DNA of 64,000 nucleotides from Blautia liquoris (GCF_015159595.1 NZ_CP063304.1:2046001-2110000); one strand, 5' to 3'. Positions 9,379-18,826 are shown, numbered from the stretch's first letter. Notes: generated by a model not told the origin, from the sequence alone. Made by a program: numbers and translations.

Positions 9379-10305
9379 TTAATTCCATAAATTTTTCGGA
9401 TATAGGCCACTCTTTTTCATCTCGCTAATTGCATCGGCCGCAGCCGCTTTATTTTCGCTGTTTATGCCGCCATACCAATGTTCATCGGAGGGCAGAACCG
9501 CAACATCTGCTTTACCTTCCCTGATCAGTTCATTTACAACCGCTGGGAGAAAATATTCAGCATTTAGCGGAGCTTTTTGCACATCTTTGTTCAGGAACTT
9601 CAAAAAGCGAGACTGAAGTTCATCTAAGAAGCTATCTGTAAAACCCCAAAAATTCATGGAAACTATCACATCTGCTGAAATTAGTCTGAAACTGTCTCCG
9701 CCGTCTTGCGTATATAAGAATCTTCCGTCTTTTTTCTCGATGAAATGATACTCATTGATCTCATTTAGATAACCGTTCTGATCCAACTGGCAGATTCTTC
9801 GTGACACTGCCCCAGCTTTCGTCAGTGCGTTTTTGAGACGATATCCTACCATGGCATAATGATATTGATCCAAGTCGTCCTGTCGGGATGAAAGCTGATC
9901 ATACATCAGTGTAAACGCCTGTCTCCCATAAAAATCATCTGCATTGATCACTGCAAAAGGTGCACCTTTCAGCTCATAGATACAGCTAAGCACTGCATAC
10001 CCTGTTCCCCATGGTTTTTTGCGCCCCTCAGGAACCAGATACCCTTCCGGCAGATCATAGAGTTCCTGATAGACATAGTGCACTTTCACATATTTGCTGA
10101 TTGTACGATCTATCTTTGAGCGAAATCGCGATTCATTCTCTCTGTTTATAATAAAAACAATCTCGGAAAAGCCTGCCTTTATGGCATCGTAAACAGAAAA
10201 ATCCATAATGGCATTTTCCTGGCTGTCAACGGGATCTATCAGTTTTAATCCATCATGCCAGCTCTTCTGCCCAGCTGCCATTACCACTAAAACCGGCTGT
10301 TTCAT
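9379..10305 (-). CDS. Nucleotidyltransferase-family protein with degenerate nucleotide-binding loop
   Basis: 308 residues. Overall it follows the NDP-sugar pyrophosphorylase-like family: N-terminal PVLVVMAAG, GLKLIDPVDS, MDFSVYDAIKAGF, KPWGTGYAVL and AVINADDFYG. In close relatives the loop after MAAG is of the G-x-(R)-x-GG type (MGSRYGG); here it reads QKSWHDG, losing the Gly-Arg signature that holds the nucleotide phosphates. Three of the changes (R to W, Y to H, G to D) could each be a single transition. The frame is intact on both sides. It may be an inactive paralogue. It starts 4 bases after the ABC-F gene stop. Confidence 0.78.
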   Translation of the reverse strand: MKQPVLVVMAAGQKSWHDGLKLIDPVDSQENAIMDFSVYDAIKAGFSEIVFIINRENESRFRSKIDRTISKYVKVHYVYQELYDLPEGYLVPEGRKKPWGTGYAVLSCIYELKGAPFAVINADDFYGRQAFTLMYDQLSSRQDDLDQYHYAMVGYRLKNALTKAGAVSRRICQLDQNGYLNEINEYHFIEKKDGRFLYTQDGGDSFRLISADVIVSMNFWGFTDSFLDELQSRFLKFLNKDVQKAPLNAEYFLPAVVNELIREGKADVAVLPSDEHWYGGINSENKAAAADAISEMKKSGLYPKNLWN

Positions 10306-10309
10306 ACTT

Positions 10310-11941
10310 TTAATTATCCTCCTCCGTCATAATATAAACTTGACGTTTTCTGGCCATCTCATCACTTTCCAGATATTCATCGTAGGTGGTAATCTTGTCA
10401 ATCAGTGATCCGCCCGGAACAATTTCCATAATACGGTTTGCTGTTGTCTCAACAAACTGATGATCATGTGAGGCGAACACAATCACACCTGAAAATTTGA
10501 TCAATCCATTGTTCAGAGCTGTAATAGACTCCATATCCAGATGATTCGTAGGCTCATCCAGTAAAAGAACATTCGCACCCGAAATCATCATCTTTGACAA
10601 AAGGCAGCGAACTTTTTCTCCTCCGGAGAGGACTCTTACCTTTTTCACTCCGTCTTCCCCTGCAAAAAGCATTCGTCCCAAAAATCCTCGGACGTATGTG
10701 ACATCTTTAATCTCTGAATACTGGGTAAGCCAGTCGGCAATCGTAAGATCGCTGTCAAATTCCTCTGTGTAATCCTTTGGAAAATAAGCCTGAGATGTCG
10801 TCACACCCCATTTATAAGTTCCCTCATCCGGCTCCATCTCGCCCATAAGAATCTGAAATAAAGTCGTCTTTGCCAGTTCATTCGCACCCACGAGTGCTGC
10901 CTTGTCTTCTCTTCCAAGAGTAAATGAAATATGATCCAGAATCACCTGTCCGTCGATTATCTTTGTCAGGTTTTCGACCTGAAGCACTTCATTTCCAATT
11001 TCACGGTCGGGACGAAAGTCAATATAAGGATATTTACGGCTCGAAGGTCTGATCTCATCCAGCTGGATCTTTTCCAGTGCTCGTTTTCTTGATGTCGCCT
11101 GTTTGCTCTTGGATGCGTTCGCACTGAAACGGCGGATGAAGTCCTGCAGCTCTTTAATCTTTTCTTCTTTTTTCTTATTTGCCTCTTTCATCTGTTTTAC
11201 CAGAAGCTGACTGGACTCATACCAGAAATCATAGTTTCCGGCGTACAACTGAATCTTTCCATAATCAATATCCGCAGTATGAGTACAAACTTTATTCAAA
11301 AAATAGCGGTCATGGGAAACCACAATTACTGTGTTCTCAAAGTTAATTAGGAATTCTTCCAGCCACCCAATTGCATCCAGATCGAGATAGTTAGTCGGCT
11401 CATCCAGCAGAAGAATATCTGGATTTCCGAATAACGCCCTCGCCAGAAGTACCTTCACTTTCTGGGAACCGTCGAGATCTCTCATCAAGACATTATGATA
11501 TTTTGTCTCAATTCCAAGCCCATTTAACATCTGTTCAGCATCAGACTCAGCTTCCCAGCCATTCATCTCCGCGAATTCTCCCTCCAATTCACTCGCCCGG
11601 ATTCCATCCTCCTCGGAAAAATCTTCTTTTGCATAAATGGCTTCCTTTTCTTTCATAATCTCATATAATCTGGCATTTCCCATGATTACCGTATCGAGAA
11701 CCGGATAACTGTCATATTTAAAATGATCTTGCTCCAGAACCGATAGTCTTTGTCCGGGAGTAATTGCAACTTCACCACTGGTAGGCTCTAATTTCCCGGA
11801 TAGAATTTTTAGAAAAGTTGATTTTCCAGCACCATTTGCACCGATCATACCATAACAGTTTCCCTCTAAAAATTTAATATTTACATCTTCAAACAGCGCC
11901 TTTTTGCCAAAGCGCAGCGTCACATTATTTGCTGATATCAT
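10310..11941 (-). CDS. ABC-F family ATP-binding protein (ribosome-associated type, YkpA-like)
   Basis: 543 residues with two ABC domains joined by a charged linker (about residues 245-310, KEANKKKEEKIKELQDF) and no membrane segment. The first domain has GANGAGKST, a signature of the DGSQK type, and LLLDEPTNYLDLD. The second has an atypical Walker A GANELAKTT, LSGGEKVRC and LLLDEPTNHLDME. The variant motifs match the YkpA/YbiT branch of ABC-F proteins, which act on ribosomes rather than in transport. Antibiotic-resistance function cannot be inferred. It is likely cotranscribed with the nucleotidyltransferase downstream. Confidence 0.9.
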   Translation of the reverse strand: MISANNVTLRFGKKALFEDVNIKFLEGNCYGMIGANGAGKSTFLKILSGKLEPTSGEVAITPGQRLSVLEQDHFKYDSYPVLDTVIMGNARLYEIMKEKEAIYAKEDFSEEDGIRASELEGEFAEMNGWEAESDAEQMLNGLGIETKYHNVLMRDLDGSQKVKVLLARALFGNPDILLLDEPTNYLDLDAIGWLEEFLINFENTVIVVSHDRYFLNKVCTHTADIDYGKIQLYAGNYDFWYESSQLLVKQMKEANKKKEEKIKELQDFIRRFSANASKSKQATSRKRALEKIQLDEIRPSSRKYPYIDFRPDREIGNEVLQVENLTKIIDGQVILDHISFTLGREDKAALVGANELAKTTLFQILMGEMEPDEGTYKWGVTTSQAYFPKDYTEEFDSDLTIADWLTQYSEIKDVTYVRGFLGRMLFAGEDGVKKVRVLSGGEKVRCLLSKMMISGANVLLLDEPTNHLDMESITALNNGLIKFSGVIVFASHDHQFVETTANRIMEIVPGGSLIDKITTYDEYLESDEMARKRQVYIMTEEDN

Positions 11942-11992
11942 ATCCTAACCTCTGTTCTTATTTTATAATATGTCTTACGACCCCTGGTAACC

Positions 11993-12020
11993 ATTGTATC
12001 GAAATTTTATCTTTTTTCAA
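11993..12020 (-). promoter_or_regulatory. Promoter for the ABC-F gene
   Basis: On the minus strand TTGAAA (12015-12020), a 16-base spacer and TACAAT (11993-11998) lie about 50 bases before the start. Confidence 0.55.
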
Positions 12021-12029
12021 GTATTAATT

Positions 12030-14066
12030 CTATTTTACACGAAAGAATTCATCGAGTCTTCCCGAATCTTTTGCCAGTTCGTTGTACTGCAGTGTCTCAT
12101 ATTCCAGCTCCAGCTTATTGTATTTGTCAGCCGCATCTTCCCACCCGGTAAACTCACCATATGTATCCATATACCCCAGATGGTTCAGTGCGGGCATGCT
12201 TTTCTCCAGGTTTTGGAGATAATAATTATAAGGTGTCATCTTAAGTCCTGTTTCAGATAACATTCTGGTTGAGAGATAGTTTGTACTGGTGAAGACATCT
12301 TCCTCTTCGGGGATGTCATAATTTGCCCAGATAAAAAACGGAGTTGCAAAATATCTCTCCTGCTCTTTCAGAGAACTGTCGTCATATTTTTTACCGGTAA
12401 TCCATTCGGTAAACCGATCCGGAAGATCCGGATAATGATCACCAAACATGACAATCATTGTGGGCTCATCGTAATCTTTAAAATAGTTGATCAAGTATTT
12501 TAAGGCATCATCTGATTCTTTTAGAAGAGACAGATACTGATTCACTGCCGGGTCTGTATATCCCTGTGTCTTTACATCACTGTGATAACTCGTATCCAGG
12601 TACCCTCCGTGATTCTGCATTGTGATATCGAACAGAAAATATGGATCGTCAGGGTTCTCTTTCTTATTGACTGTCTCTATAATTTTTTCATAGTTTGCAC
12701 GGTCACTGATATGCTGGCGAATTCGTTTCGAAGACGGATCAAAATCGTCTATGGTATAAAACTTGTCAAAGGAAAGCATCCGGTATGCACTGGTTCGTTT
12801 CCAGTTGCTTCCTTTATTGGGATGCATCGCCTCTGCGCGATAGCCTTGACTTTTTAACGTGCTGACCAGGGAGTACTGATCATGAGTAAAATAGCTGACG
12901 TAGGGGACCATTCCCGGAAAACGTTTCACCGAATTACCGGTCAGAAACTCATACTCTGTCTTTGCAGTTCCGCCCCCCTGTATGCAGACAAGTGTATTCC
13001 CCTTTATTGTATTTTCCTTCATGGAATCATAAAACTCCATATATGGCTGATTTACATTGAAATCGCCGAGCAGTCGATAATCTGCCCAGGATTCATTCAT
13101 AATTGCGATGATATTAACCGGCTTTACCTTCCCCTCCTGGCTCTTTTGATCGGTCTTTGTCTCTTTAGCCAGTTTCTTTACTTTCCCCTCTGAATAGTCT
13201 TTTGGCGGTGTAAGTCTCATGTATTTGGCCACACATAGAAACCCTGCGGTTGTTCCATATTCTTCATAGGTTTCGTAAGGGCGGTAGAGATCCGTAAGAA
13301 TTCCAAGTGCACCATTCCATCCGGTATTCAGATAAGCGATGTATATACCAATCGTCGCTGCTGCTGTCAATATTCGCATCCATACTTTGGATTTAATCTG
13401 TTTTGCTACTTTTGCGTCTGCACTCTCATAGTACACACCAATCAGACAAAGTGTCACGACGGCAGTTATCACAATCTCTCTGGTAAGGGAAAAGTCATAC
13501 CCTCCTGCCACTTCCATGGCCGTTGTAATACTGAAAAGGTCAATAAACTGAAAAGGCTCACCACGGAAGAGATATACATAGTAAAACACCAGGCTGAAAA
13601 CAAAAGAAAGCAGATTTCCGATCAGCATTGTTTTACGCCACGAATTCAGGAAACACAACAGAATAATCAGCATGACAAAGATAAAAGAAATGTTCAGAAC
13701 CATATACTGCAGTTTCATTGATCGAAAGAGCGGATTATTAGTCAATTCAATCTGGACGAATAAATAAGCTGAATTAAGCAGGAGAATAAGAATATGCCGG
13801 ATTTTCATCCTCTGTGATTCGCGCCTTTTCCCTGTTTTGCCTGGGAATTTTAATATCCAGAAAGCAGCCGATACACAGATGCAGGCTAAAAGGACAAAAA
13901 GAACAATTGTATTTCTCTTTTTTTCCGCAATATTTGTACCTACAATCAGACGACTGTTTGCAAGCAGAAACACCAGAATTAAACTCCAATACAGAGAACC
14001 AGCTGCAAACAACAGTCTCTGCCTGCCACTTGTCAGCACCTTCATCCATTTCTCCACCAGATTCAC
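12030..14066 (-). CDS. LTA synthase-family sulfatase-fold membrane enzyme
   Basis: 678 residues. Five to six N-terminal membrane segments (about 18-260) are followed by an extracellular sulfatase/alkaline-phosphatase-fold domain. Catalytic signatures are present: NESWAD (metal Glu), GGGTAKTEYEFLTGNS (nucleophile Thr), TMQNHGG (metal His) and FGDHYPDLP (metal Asp-His). This matches LtaS-type glycerol-phosphate transferases and relatives that decorate lipid-linked or surface polymers. Substrate is not certain, since LTA is not universal in Clostridia. The start is GTG at 14066 after AAGGATAAGAG. It lies 24 bases after the exporter gene in a likely operon with metA. Confidence 0.88.
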   Translation of the reverse strand: MNLVEKWMKVLTSGRQRLLFAAGSLYWSLILVFLLANSRLIVGTNIAEKKRNTIVLFVLLACICVSAAFWILKFPGKTGKRRESQRMKIRHILILLLNSAYLFVQIELTNNPLFRSMKLQYMVLNISFIFVMLIILLCFLNSWRKTMLIGNLLSFVFSLVFYYVYLFRGEPFQFIDLFSITTAMEVAGGYDFSLTREIVITAVVTLCLIGVYYESADAKVAKQIKSKVWMRILTAAATIGIYIAYLNTGWNGALGILTDLYRPYETYEEYGTTAGFLCVAKYMRLTPPKDYSEGKVKKLAKETKTDQKSQEGKVKPVNIIAIMNESWADYRLLGDFNVNQPYMEFYDSMKENTIKGNTLVCIQGGGTAKTEYEFLTGNSVKRFPGMVPYVSYFTHDQYSLVSTLKSQGYRAEAMHPNKGSNWKRTSAYRMLSFDKFYTIDDFDPSSKRIRQHISDRANYEKIIETVNKKENPDDPYFLFDITMQNHGGYLDTSYHSDVKTQGYTDPAVNQYLSLLKESDDALKYLINYFKDYDEPTMIVMFGDHYPDLPDRFTEWITGKKYDDSSLKEQERYFATPFFIWANYDIPEEEDVFTSTNYLSTRMLSETGLKMTPYNYYLQNLEKSMPALNHLGYMDTYGEFTGWEDAADKYNKLELEYETLQYNELAKDSGRLDEFFRVK

Positions 14067-14090
14067 CTCTTATCCTTCTTCCTTTCGAAA

Positions 14091-14966
14091 CTAAAACACA
14101 ATCCCCGAAATCTCAATGATAATTCCCCAGATTACGCCACAGGCATAGAGAAGTGCAGTCAGTTTCAGATTTTCCTTTGTATCTTTATTGGACCGAAACA
14201 ATACCAGTATTCCTACTCCGGCACCGACCAGCAGTCCCGCCATCATCTGTGCGCTTCGAAGCAGACCCTCCAGATAGAGCTGTGTGATCACAACGGAAGC
14301 CGCACAATTCGGAATCAAACCTACAAGTGCCGCAAAAAAGATACCTGCAAACGGCCGGGAGCTTACCAGAGAACCGATTTTATCCGCCCCAATCACCTCC
14401 ACTGTCAATCCTATAATAAACGATATCACAAAAATAAAGAAAGTGATCTGCAAGGTATGTACTGCCGCAGATTTCACAATCCCGTCCTCTTCACAATGGC
14501 AATGATCATGTTCACATAAATCATGAATCTCTTTGTCTTTATGCATGTGATGATTATGGCCCTTTTGAATTCTTTTTTTCCATATAAGGTCAATCAAAAA
14601 TCCTGAGATCACACCAAGCAAGGCTTTTACTGCAAGAATTTTAATAATTGACAGTGGCGCCACAGATTCAGAGATCAGAATCGGAAGCATCTCATCGGAA
14701 GTCGATAAAAATATCGCAAGAAGTGTCCCTGCCGAAATCACTCCGCCGGCAAAAAGACTGGCCGCTGCAGCTGAAAATCCACATTGGGGAATAATACCGA
14801 CTACTCCGCCAATCAGCGGACCAAATTTTCCGGATTTTCTCATAACGGTTTCTGTTTTTCCCCCTGCCTTATGTTCCAGATACTCCATGAGAAGATAGGT
14901 CAGAAACAAAAAAGGTATTACTTTCAAGGTGTCGACAACTGTGTCTTTAAATACATCTAGTAACAT
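14091..14966 (-). CDS. Putative heavy-metal/manganese exporter (ArsP_2, former DUF2899, family)
   Basis: 291 residues, about eight to ten membrane helices arranged as two similar halves, each with a G-(I/L)-(I/V)-P-(Q/N)-C motif (GIIPQCGFSAA and GLIPNCAASVV). The central cytoplasmic loop (about 135-162) is packed with His, Cys, Asp and Glu (HNHHMH, then CEHDHCHCEED) and is an obvious metal-binding segment. The family is annotated as a 10-TM heavy-metal exporter or putative manganese transporter; the ion is not proven. AAAGGAG precedes the ATG. It sits between metA and the LTA-synthase-like gene. Confidence 0.82.
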   Translation of the reverse strand: MLLDVFKDTVVDTLKVIPFLFLTYLLMEYLEHKAGGKTETVMRKSGKFGPLIGGVVGIIPQCGFSAAAASLFAGGVISAGTLLAIFLSTSDEMLPILISESVAPLSIIKILAVKALLGVISGFLIDLIWKKRIQKGHNHHMHKDKEIHDLCEHDHCHCEEDGIVKSAAVHTLQITFFIFVISFIIGLTVEVIGADKIGSLVSSRPFAGIFFAALVGLIPNCAASVVITQLYLEGLLRSAQMMAGLLVGAGVGILVLFRSNKDTKENLKLTALLYACGVIWGIIIEISGIVF

Positions 14967-14988
14967 ATAATTTTAATTCTCCTTTAAC

Positions 14989-15915
14989 TTATCCGGAAAA
15001 CGGAGTTCCATCCAGATCATAGGGCGTTGTCTGATAAACATAATAATTCAGCCAGTTTGTATACAAGTTATTGGCATGTGCGCGCCATACCAGATTAGGT
15101 CTGATATCCGGATTATCGTCTTTATAATAATTTTTCGGGGGCTGTGTGTCAAGTCCTTTCCCTTTATCGCGTTTATACTCTTCATCAAGCGTCACTCTGT
15201 CATACTCAGGATGACCCATCACAAATATCCTCCTGCCCTCGTCCGCCATCCCAAGATAAAACCCGGCCTCATCGGACTTCGCCAGCACCGTAATCTCTTT
15301 GCATCTTTCGATGTCTTCCATCGACACCTCTGTGTGCCTGGAATGGGGTGCTAAAAAAACGTCATCAAATCCTCTCACAAGTGGTGTCTTTTTGTTCTGT
15401 ACACGATGCCAGAACAACCCAAACATCTTTTCGGGAAGCATCTTTTTTGGGATTTTGTAAAAATGAAAAATCGCAGCCTGTGCGGCCCAGCATAAAAAGA
15501 TTGTTGATGTGACATGCTGATCGGTCCAGTCCATAATCTGTACCAACTCATTCCAGTAATCGACCTCTTCAAATTCCATTTGTTCTACAGGCGCTCCTGT
15601 GACAATCATTCCATCAAAATGTCTCTGCCTGATCTCGTCAAATGTCTCGTAGAATTTATTCAGATGACTTGCCCTTGTATTCCTGGAATCATGGCTTTTC
15701 ATGTTCAGGAAAAACACATCAACCTGGAGAGGTGTATTGGACAGTGAACGGAGCAGCTGCAATTCTGTGTCTTCTTTTAATGGCATCAGATTAAGAATCA
15801 AAATATTGATCGGTCGTATATCCTGATGTATGGCCCTGGTCTCATCCATAACAAAAATATTTTCTTTTTCAAGTATTTCTTTCGCTGGTAAGTCGCTTTG
15901 TATCTTAATAGGCAT
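14989..15915 (-). CDS. metA: Homoserine O-acyltransferase MetA (predicted acetyl-CoA type)
   Basis: 308 residues, the usual MetA length. The catalytic Cys is C142 in FLCWAAQA; FVMGHPEYDR supplies the catalytic His and the FYLGMADE region is conserved. Residue 111 is Glu (GAPVEQMEFEEVDYW). In this family Glu at 111 favours acetyl-CoA, while Gly gives succinyl-CoA specificity, so the product is probably O-acetylhomoserine for methionine synthesis. No SAM riboswitch is visible upstream. GGGAGG precedes the start. Confidence 0.93.
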   Translation of the reverse strand: MPIKIQSDLPAKEILEKENIFVMDETRAIHQDIRPINILILNLMPLKEDTELQLLRSLSNTPLQVDVFFLNMKSHDSRNTRASHLNKFYETFDEIRQRHFDGMIVTGAPVEQMEFEEVDYWNELVQIMDWTDQHVTSTIFLCWAAQAAIFHFYKIPKKMLPEKMFGLFWHRVQNKKTPLVRGFDDVFLAPHSRHTEVSMEDIERCKEITVLAKSDEAGFYLGMADEGRRIFVMGHPEYDRVTLDEEYKRDKGKGLDTQPPKNYYKDDNPDIRPNLVWRAHANNLYTNWLNYYVYQTTPYDLDGTPFSG

Positions 15916-15977
15916 TCCCCATTGCCTCCCTTATTCATTATTTTTACTGTACACTTTGTGCAAAGCAGTCCGCAAGT

Positions 15978-16007
15978 ATTATATCATGTACTTTTTCATT
16001 CAAGCAA
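15978..16007 (-). promoter_or_regulatory. Possible promoter for metA
   Basis: On the minus strand TTGCTT (16002-16007), an 18-base spacer and TATAAT (15978-15983). The -35 overlaps the end of ligA. The -10 is consensus and the -35 weak. Confidence 0.45.
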
Positions 16008-17945
16008 CTTTAAAAACTCATCTTCTTGAAGAATGGGAATGTTTAGCTGCTTTGCCTTCCGATTCTTGGAAGAATTTGAATTCACATCGTTATTGATCAG
16101 ATAGTTTGTATTCGATGTCACCGTGCCTGTTACTTTTCCTCCCTGCTCTTCAATGAGATTCTTTAGCTCATTCCTGTTGGCATAATGATTTAGACTGCCT
16201 GTGATTACAAAAATCAATCCGGATAGCTTCTGTTCCTCAGACACCGAAATCTCTTCGAAATCAAGATGCGTTAATAAATGATCGAGATTTTTGATATTTT
16301 CTTCATTTTCGAAGTATCTCACAAAACTACCTGCGATTACACTTCCAATTCCCGGCACCTGACTTAGACGAGCGGCATCTGCACTGCGTATTGCCTCCAG
16401 ATCCTGTCCAAACTCCAGGCAAATCAGTTTCGCATTCGCAACTCCAATATTAGGAATGCCGAGTCCATATATCAACCTTGGAAGAGTGGTGTGTCTTGCC
16501 TTTTGGATTCCTTTCCACAAACGGTTCCACGATTTTTCGCCAAATCCGTCCATCTCCCTGATTTCGTTCTTATATTGATCCAGTTCAAAGATATCTCCAA
16601 AATCATGGATCATTCCGTGAGCCATGAACTTTTTTAATGTTGCCTCGGATAATCCCTTAATGTTAAGTGCATCTCTGCTGGTAAACAACGTAAAAGACTT
16701 CATCTGTTTCGCAGGGCATAAGGGATTACTGCAGATAAGTGTCTCTACTCCGGAAATTGCAGATATATCAGCTCTTTTTCCACAAGCCGGACAAGTGTCT
16801 GGAATTCTTATACTTCCGCTTTTGGTAATATTTGCAGCAATTTGAGGGATAATCATATTCGCCTTATATACCATGATTTTGTCGCCGATTCCCAGTTGCT
16901 GTTCTTTCAGTATACTCACATTGTGCACACTGGCTCTTGACACCGTTGTTCCCTCCAGCTCAACCGGATCAAAGATTGCAATCGGGTTGATCAGTCCGGT
17001 TCTTGAAGGACTCCATTCAATCTCCGTGAGAGTGGTTTCTGCCTCTTCATCTGCCCACTTGTATGCGAATGAATTTCTGGGAAACTTTGCAGTACTGCCC
17101 AGGCTCTCTCCATATGCTATATCATCATAAAGGGCCACCAGGCCATCTGACGGAAAATCATTTTTCAAGACCTGTGCAGAAAAATACTCCATGGCCTCAT
17201 CTAGTGTATCGGATGTCACTACACGTTCTTCCACAGTCTCAAAACCCTGATCCTCAAGCCAGTTCATCTGGCAAAGCCTTGAATTATTAAACTCTACTCC
17301 GTCCGCTTTTACAAGTGAAAATGCAAAGAAATGCACATGACGTTTTGCAGTGACTTCGTTATTCAGCTGTCTGACAGAACCACTGCAAAGGTTTCTCGGA
17401 TTCTTATACTTCGCATCTACTCCTATAAGTTCGGAATTAATTTTATCGAAATCGGAATAAGTGATAAATGCTTCTCCCCGCAGTACGAGTTCTCCCTGAT
17501 ATGGGATTCGAACCGGCAAATTTTCAAAGACTCTTGCATTCGCCGTTACTACCTCACCGATGATTCCATTTCCACGTGTAACCGCTTTTGAAAGATTTCC
17601 CTCCCGGTAAGTGAGAACAATCGTCAAGCCGTCCATCTTCCACGAAAGAAGGGTTTTATGTCCGTCGATAAAGGCTCTTAATGTCTCAACATCTTTTGTC
17701 TTATCCAAAGAGAGCATCGGTTTCTCATGTCTCTCCTTCGGCAGTTCAAGGGCAGCTTCATAGCCGACCTCCTGTGTCGGAGAATTAGCTCTTACAACTC
17801 CTGTCTCCTTTTCCAAAGCTTCCAGTTCATCGTACAATTTATCATATTCCAGGTTGCTCATGACTTCCCGGTCTTCAGCGTAGTAATATTTTCTGGCCTC
17901 ATTGAGCTGGTCTGTCAGTTCTCTCATTCTATCCAGCTTACTCAT
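15996..17945 (-). CDS. ligA: NAD-dependent DNA ligase LigA (divergent clostridial type)
   Basis: 649 residues from the ATG at 17945, picked because AGAGGAAG lies upstream; a longer in-frame start at 18038 would overlap the preceding gene. Order: Ia domain (YYYAEDREV and LEYDKLYDELEAL), adenylation domain with the nucleophile Lys in SWKMDG, OB fold, a four-Cys zinc finger (CPACG and CSNPLCPAKQ), HhH repeats (PGIGSV) and a C-terminal BRCT domain. Several adenylation-domain residues differ from classical LigA: Ser replaces the Glu two before the Lys, and GNG/GEV replace GDG/GED. It seals nicks in replication and repair; it may be the main or a second ligase. Confidence 0.9.
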   Translation of the reverse strand: MSKLDRMRELTDQLNEARKYYYAEDREVMSNLEYDKLYDELEALEKETGVVRANSPTQEVGYEAALELPKERHEKPMLSLDKTKDVETLRAFIDGHKTLLSWKMDGLTIVLTYREGNLSKAVTRGNGIIGEVVTANARVFENLPVRIPYQGELVLRGEAFITYSDFDKINSELIGVDAKYKNPRNLCSGSVRQLNNEVTAKRHVHFFAFSLVKADGVEFNNSRLCQMNWLEDQGFETVEERVVTSDTLDEAMEYFSAQVLKNDFPSDGLVALYDDIAYGESLGSTAKFPRNSFAYKWADEEAETTLTEIEWSPSRTGLINPIAIFDPVELEGTTVSRASVHNVSILKEQQLGIGDKIMVYKANMIIPQIAANITKSGSIRIPDTCPACGKRADISAISGVETLICSNPLCPAKQMKSFTLFTSRDALNIKGLSEATLKKFMAHGMIHDFGDIFELDQYKNEIREMDGFGEKSWNRLWKGIQKARHTTLPRLIYGLGIPNIGVANAKLICLEFGQDLEAIRSADAARLSQVPGIGSVIAGSFVRYFENEENIKNLDHLLTHLDFEEISVSEEQKLSGLIFVITGSLNHYANRNELKNLIEEQGGKVTGTVTSNTNYLINNDVNSNSSKNRKAKQLNIPILQEDEFLKLLE

Positions 17946-17970
17946 ATTGCGCTTCCTCTTTTCATCTATG

Positions 17971-18702
17971 CTATTTCTGACCTTTTTCGCAGTCCTTGTG
18001 ATTTTTTTTGAGCTGTCTGTCAAGCAGACTTCGCTCATCAGCGGTCAGTTCGCGGTATTCACCTGGTCTTAAGTTTCCCAGAGCGATATTCATTATGCGA
18101 ATTCTCTTCAGATTTTTCACCTGATATCCAAGTTCTTCGCACATTCGGCGAATTTGACGGTTCAGACCCTGCGTAAGAATAATATGAAATTCAAATGGGC
18201 CTGTCATAAAGACTTTACAAGGCCTTGTTTTTACATTAAGAGCCGACAGATATACTCCTTGTGACAACTCGCCAAGAAATTTTGATGTAACACGTCTGCT
18301 TACTTTGACTACATACTCTTTTTCATGATAGTTCCTGGCTCTCATCATCTGATCAATCAGGTATCCGTCATTCGTCATAATCAGCAGTCCCTCAGATGCT
18401 TTATCCAGTCTTCCCGCATAGGTAAGCCGTATGGGATACGTAAAACTCTTAAGAAGGTTGTTCTTTTCTTTAGTCTCAAAAGTACAAACAATACCTTCAG
18501 GTTTATAGTATGCGATACAAACCCGGGGATTTTCTCCTGATATGGTCTTGCCATCCAGACAGACAACATCGTCTGGAAAAATTTTCATTCCCACTTTAGC
18601 TTGTTTGCCATTCACACTTACTCTGCCGGCTTCTATGATATGGTCTCCTTCGCGACGGGAACATAGACCATGATCGCTTAAAAATTTATTCAGTCGAATC
18701 AT
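17971..18702 (-). CDS. RluF/RluB-type rRNA pseudouridine synthase
   Basis: 243 residues. An N-terminal S4 RNA-binding domain (LNKFLSDHGLCSRREGD, residues 4-20) is followed by the RsuA/RluB/RluF catalytic domain, with the catalytic Asp in AGRLDKASEGLLIMTNDG and the family motif RQIRRMCEELGYQV. Similarity is greatest to RluF-type 23S rRNA enzymes, but RluB or another RsuA member is possible. It starts at ATG 18702 after GAGGG, and ligA begins 25 bases downstream, suggesting cotranscription. Confidence 0.88.
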   Translation of the reverse strand: MIRLNKFLSDHGLCSRREGDHIIEAGRVSVNGKQAKVGMKIFPDDVVCLDGKTISGENPRVCIAYYKPEGIVCTFETKEKNNLLKSFTYPIRLTYAGRLDKASEGLLIMTNDGYLIDQMMRARNYHEKEYVVKVSRRVTSKFLGELSQGVYLSALNVKTRPCKVFMTGPFEFHIILTQGLNRQIRRMCEELGYQVKNLKRIRIMNIALGNLRPGEYRELTADERSLLDRQLKKNHKDCEKGQK

Positions 18703-18739
18703 ACTACCCTCATATCTTTTATTATGGTTTTCATGCCGG

Positions 18740-18800
18740 ATGGAAAAGATGTAAAATCATAGGGGTTGTAGACGCAGAAACTCTGCCTGAACAACCCCTT
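18740..18800 (-). terminator. Intrinsic terminator after the 18827-19531 gene
   Basis: A nested hairpin has an outer stem AGGGGTTGT/ACAACCCCT and an inner stem GCAGA/TCTGC (18761-18800). On the minus strand it is followed by T-rich sequence rather than a clean T run, so it is a moderate-quality terminator. Confidence 0.55.
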
Positions 18801-18826
18801 TACATATTTTCCAAAGCTACCAGGTT

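Noticed and set aside
9379-10305. Frameshift explaining the odd loop of the nucleotidyltransferase
   Set aside because: Flanking motifs on both sides are in the same frame and the loop has the normal length, so substitutions explain it better.
15916-15995. SAM (S-box) riboswitch upstream of metA
   Set aside because: The 80-base gap has no S-box core and no terminator.
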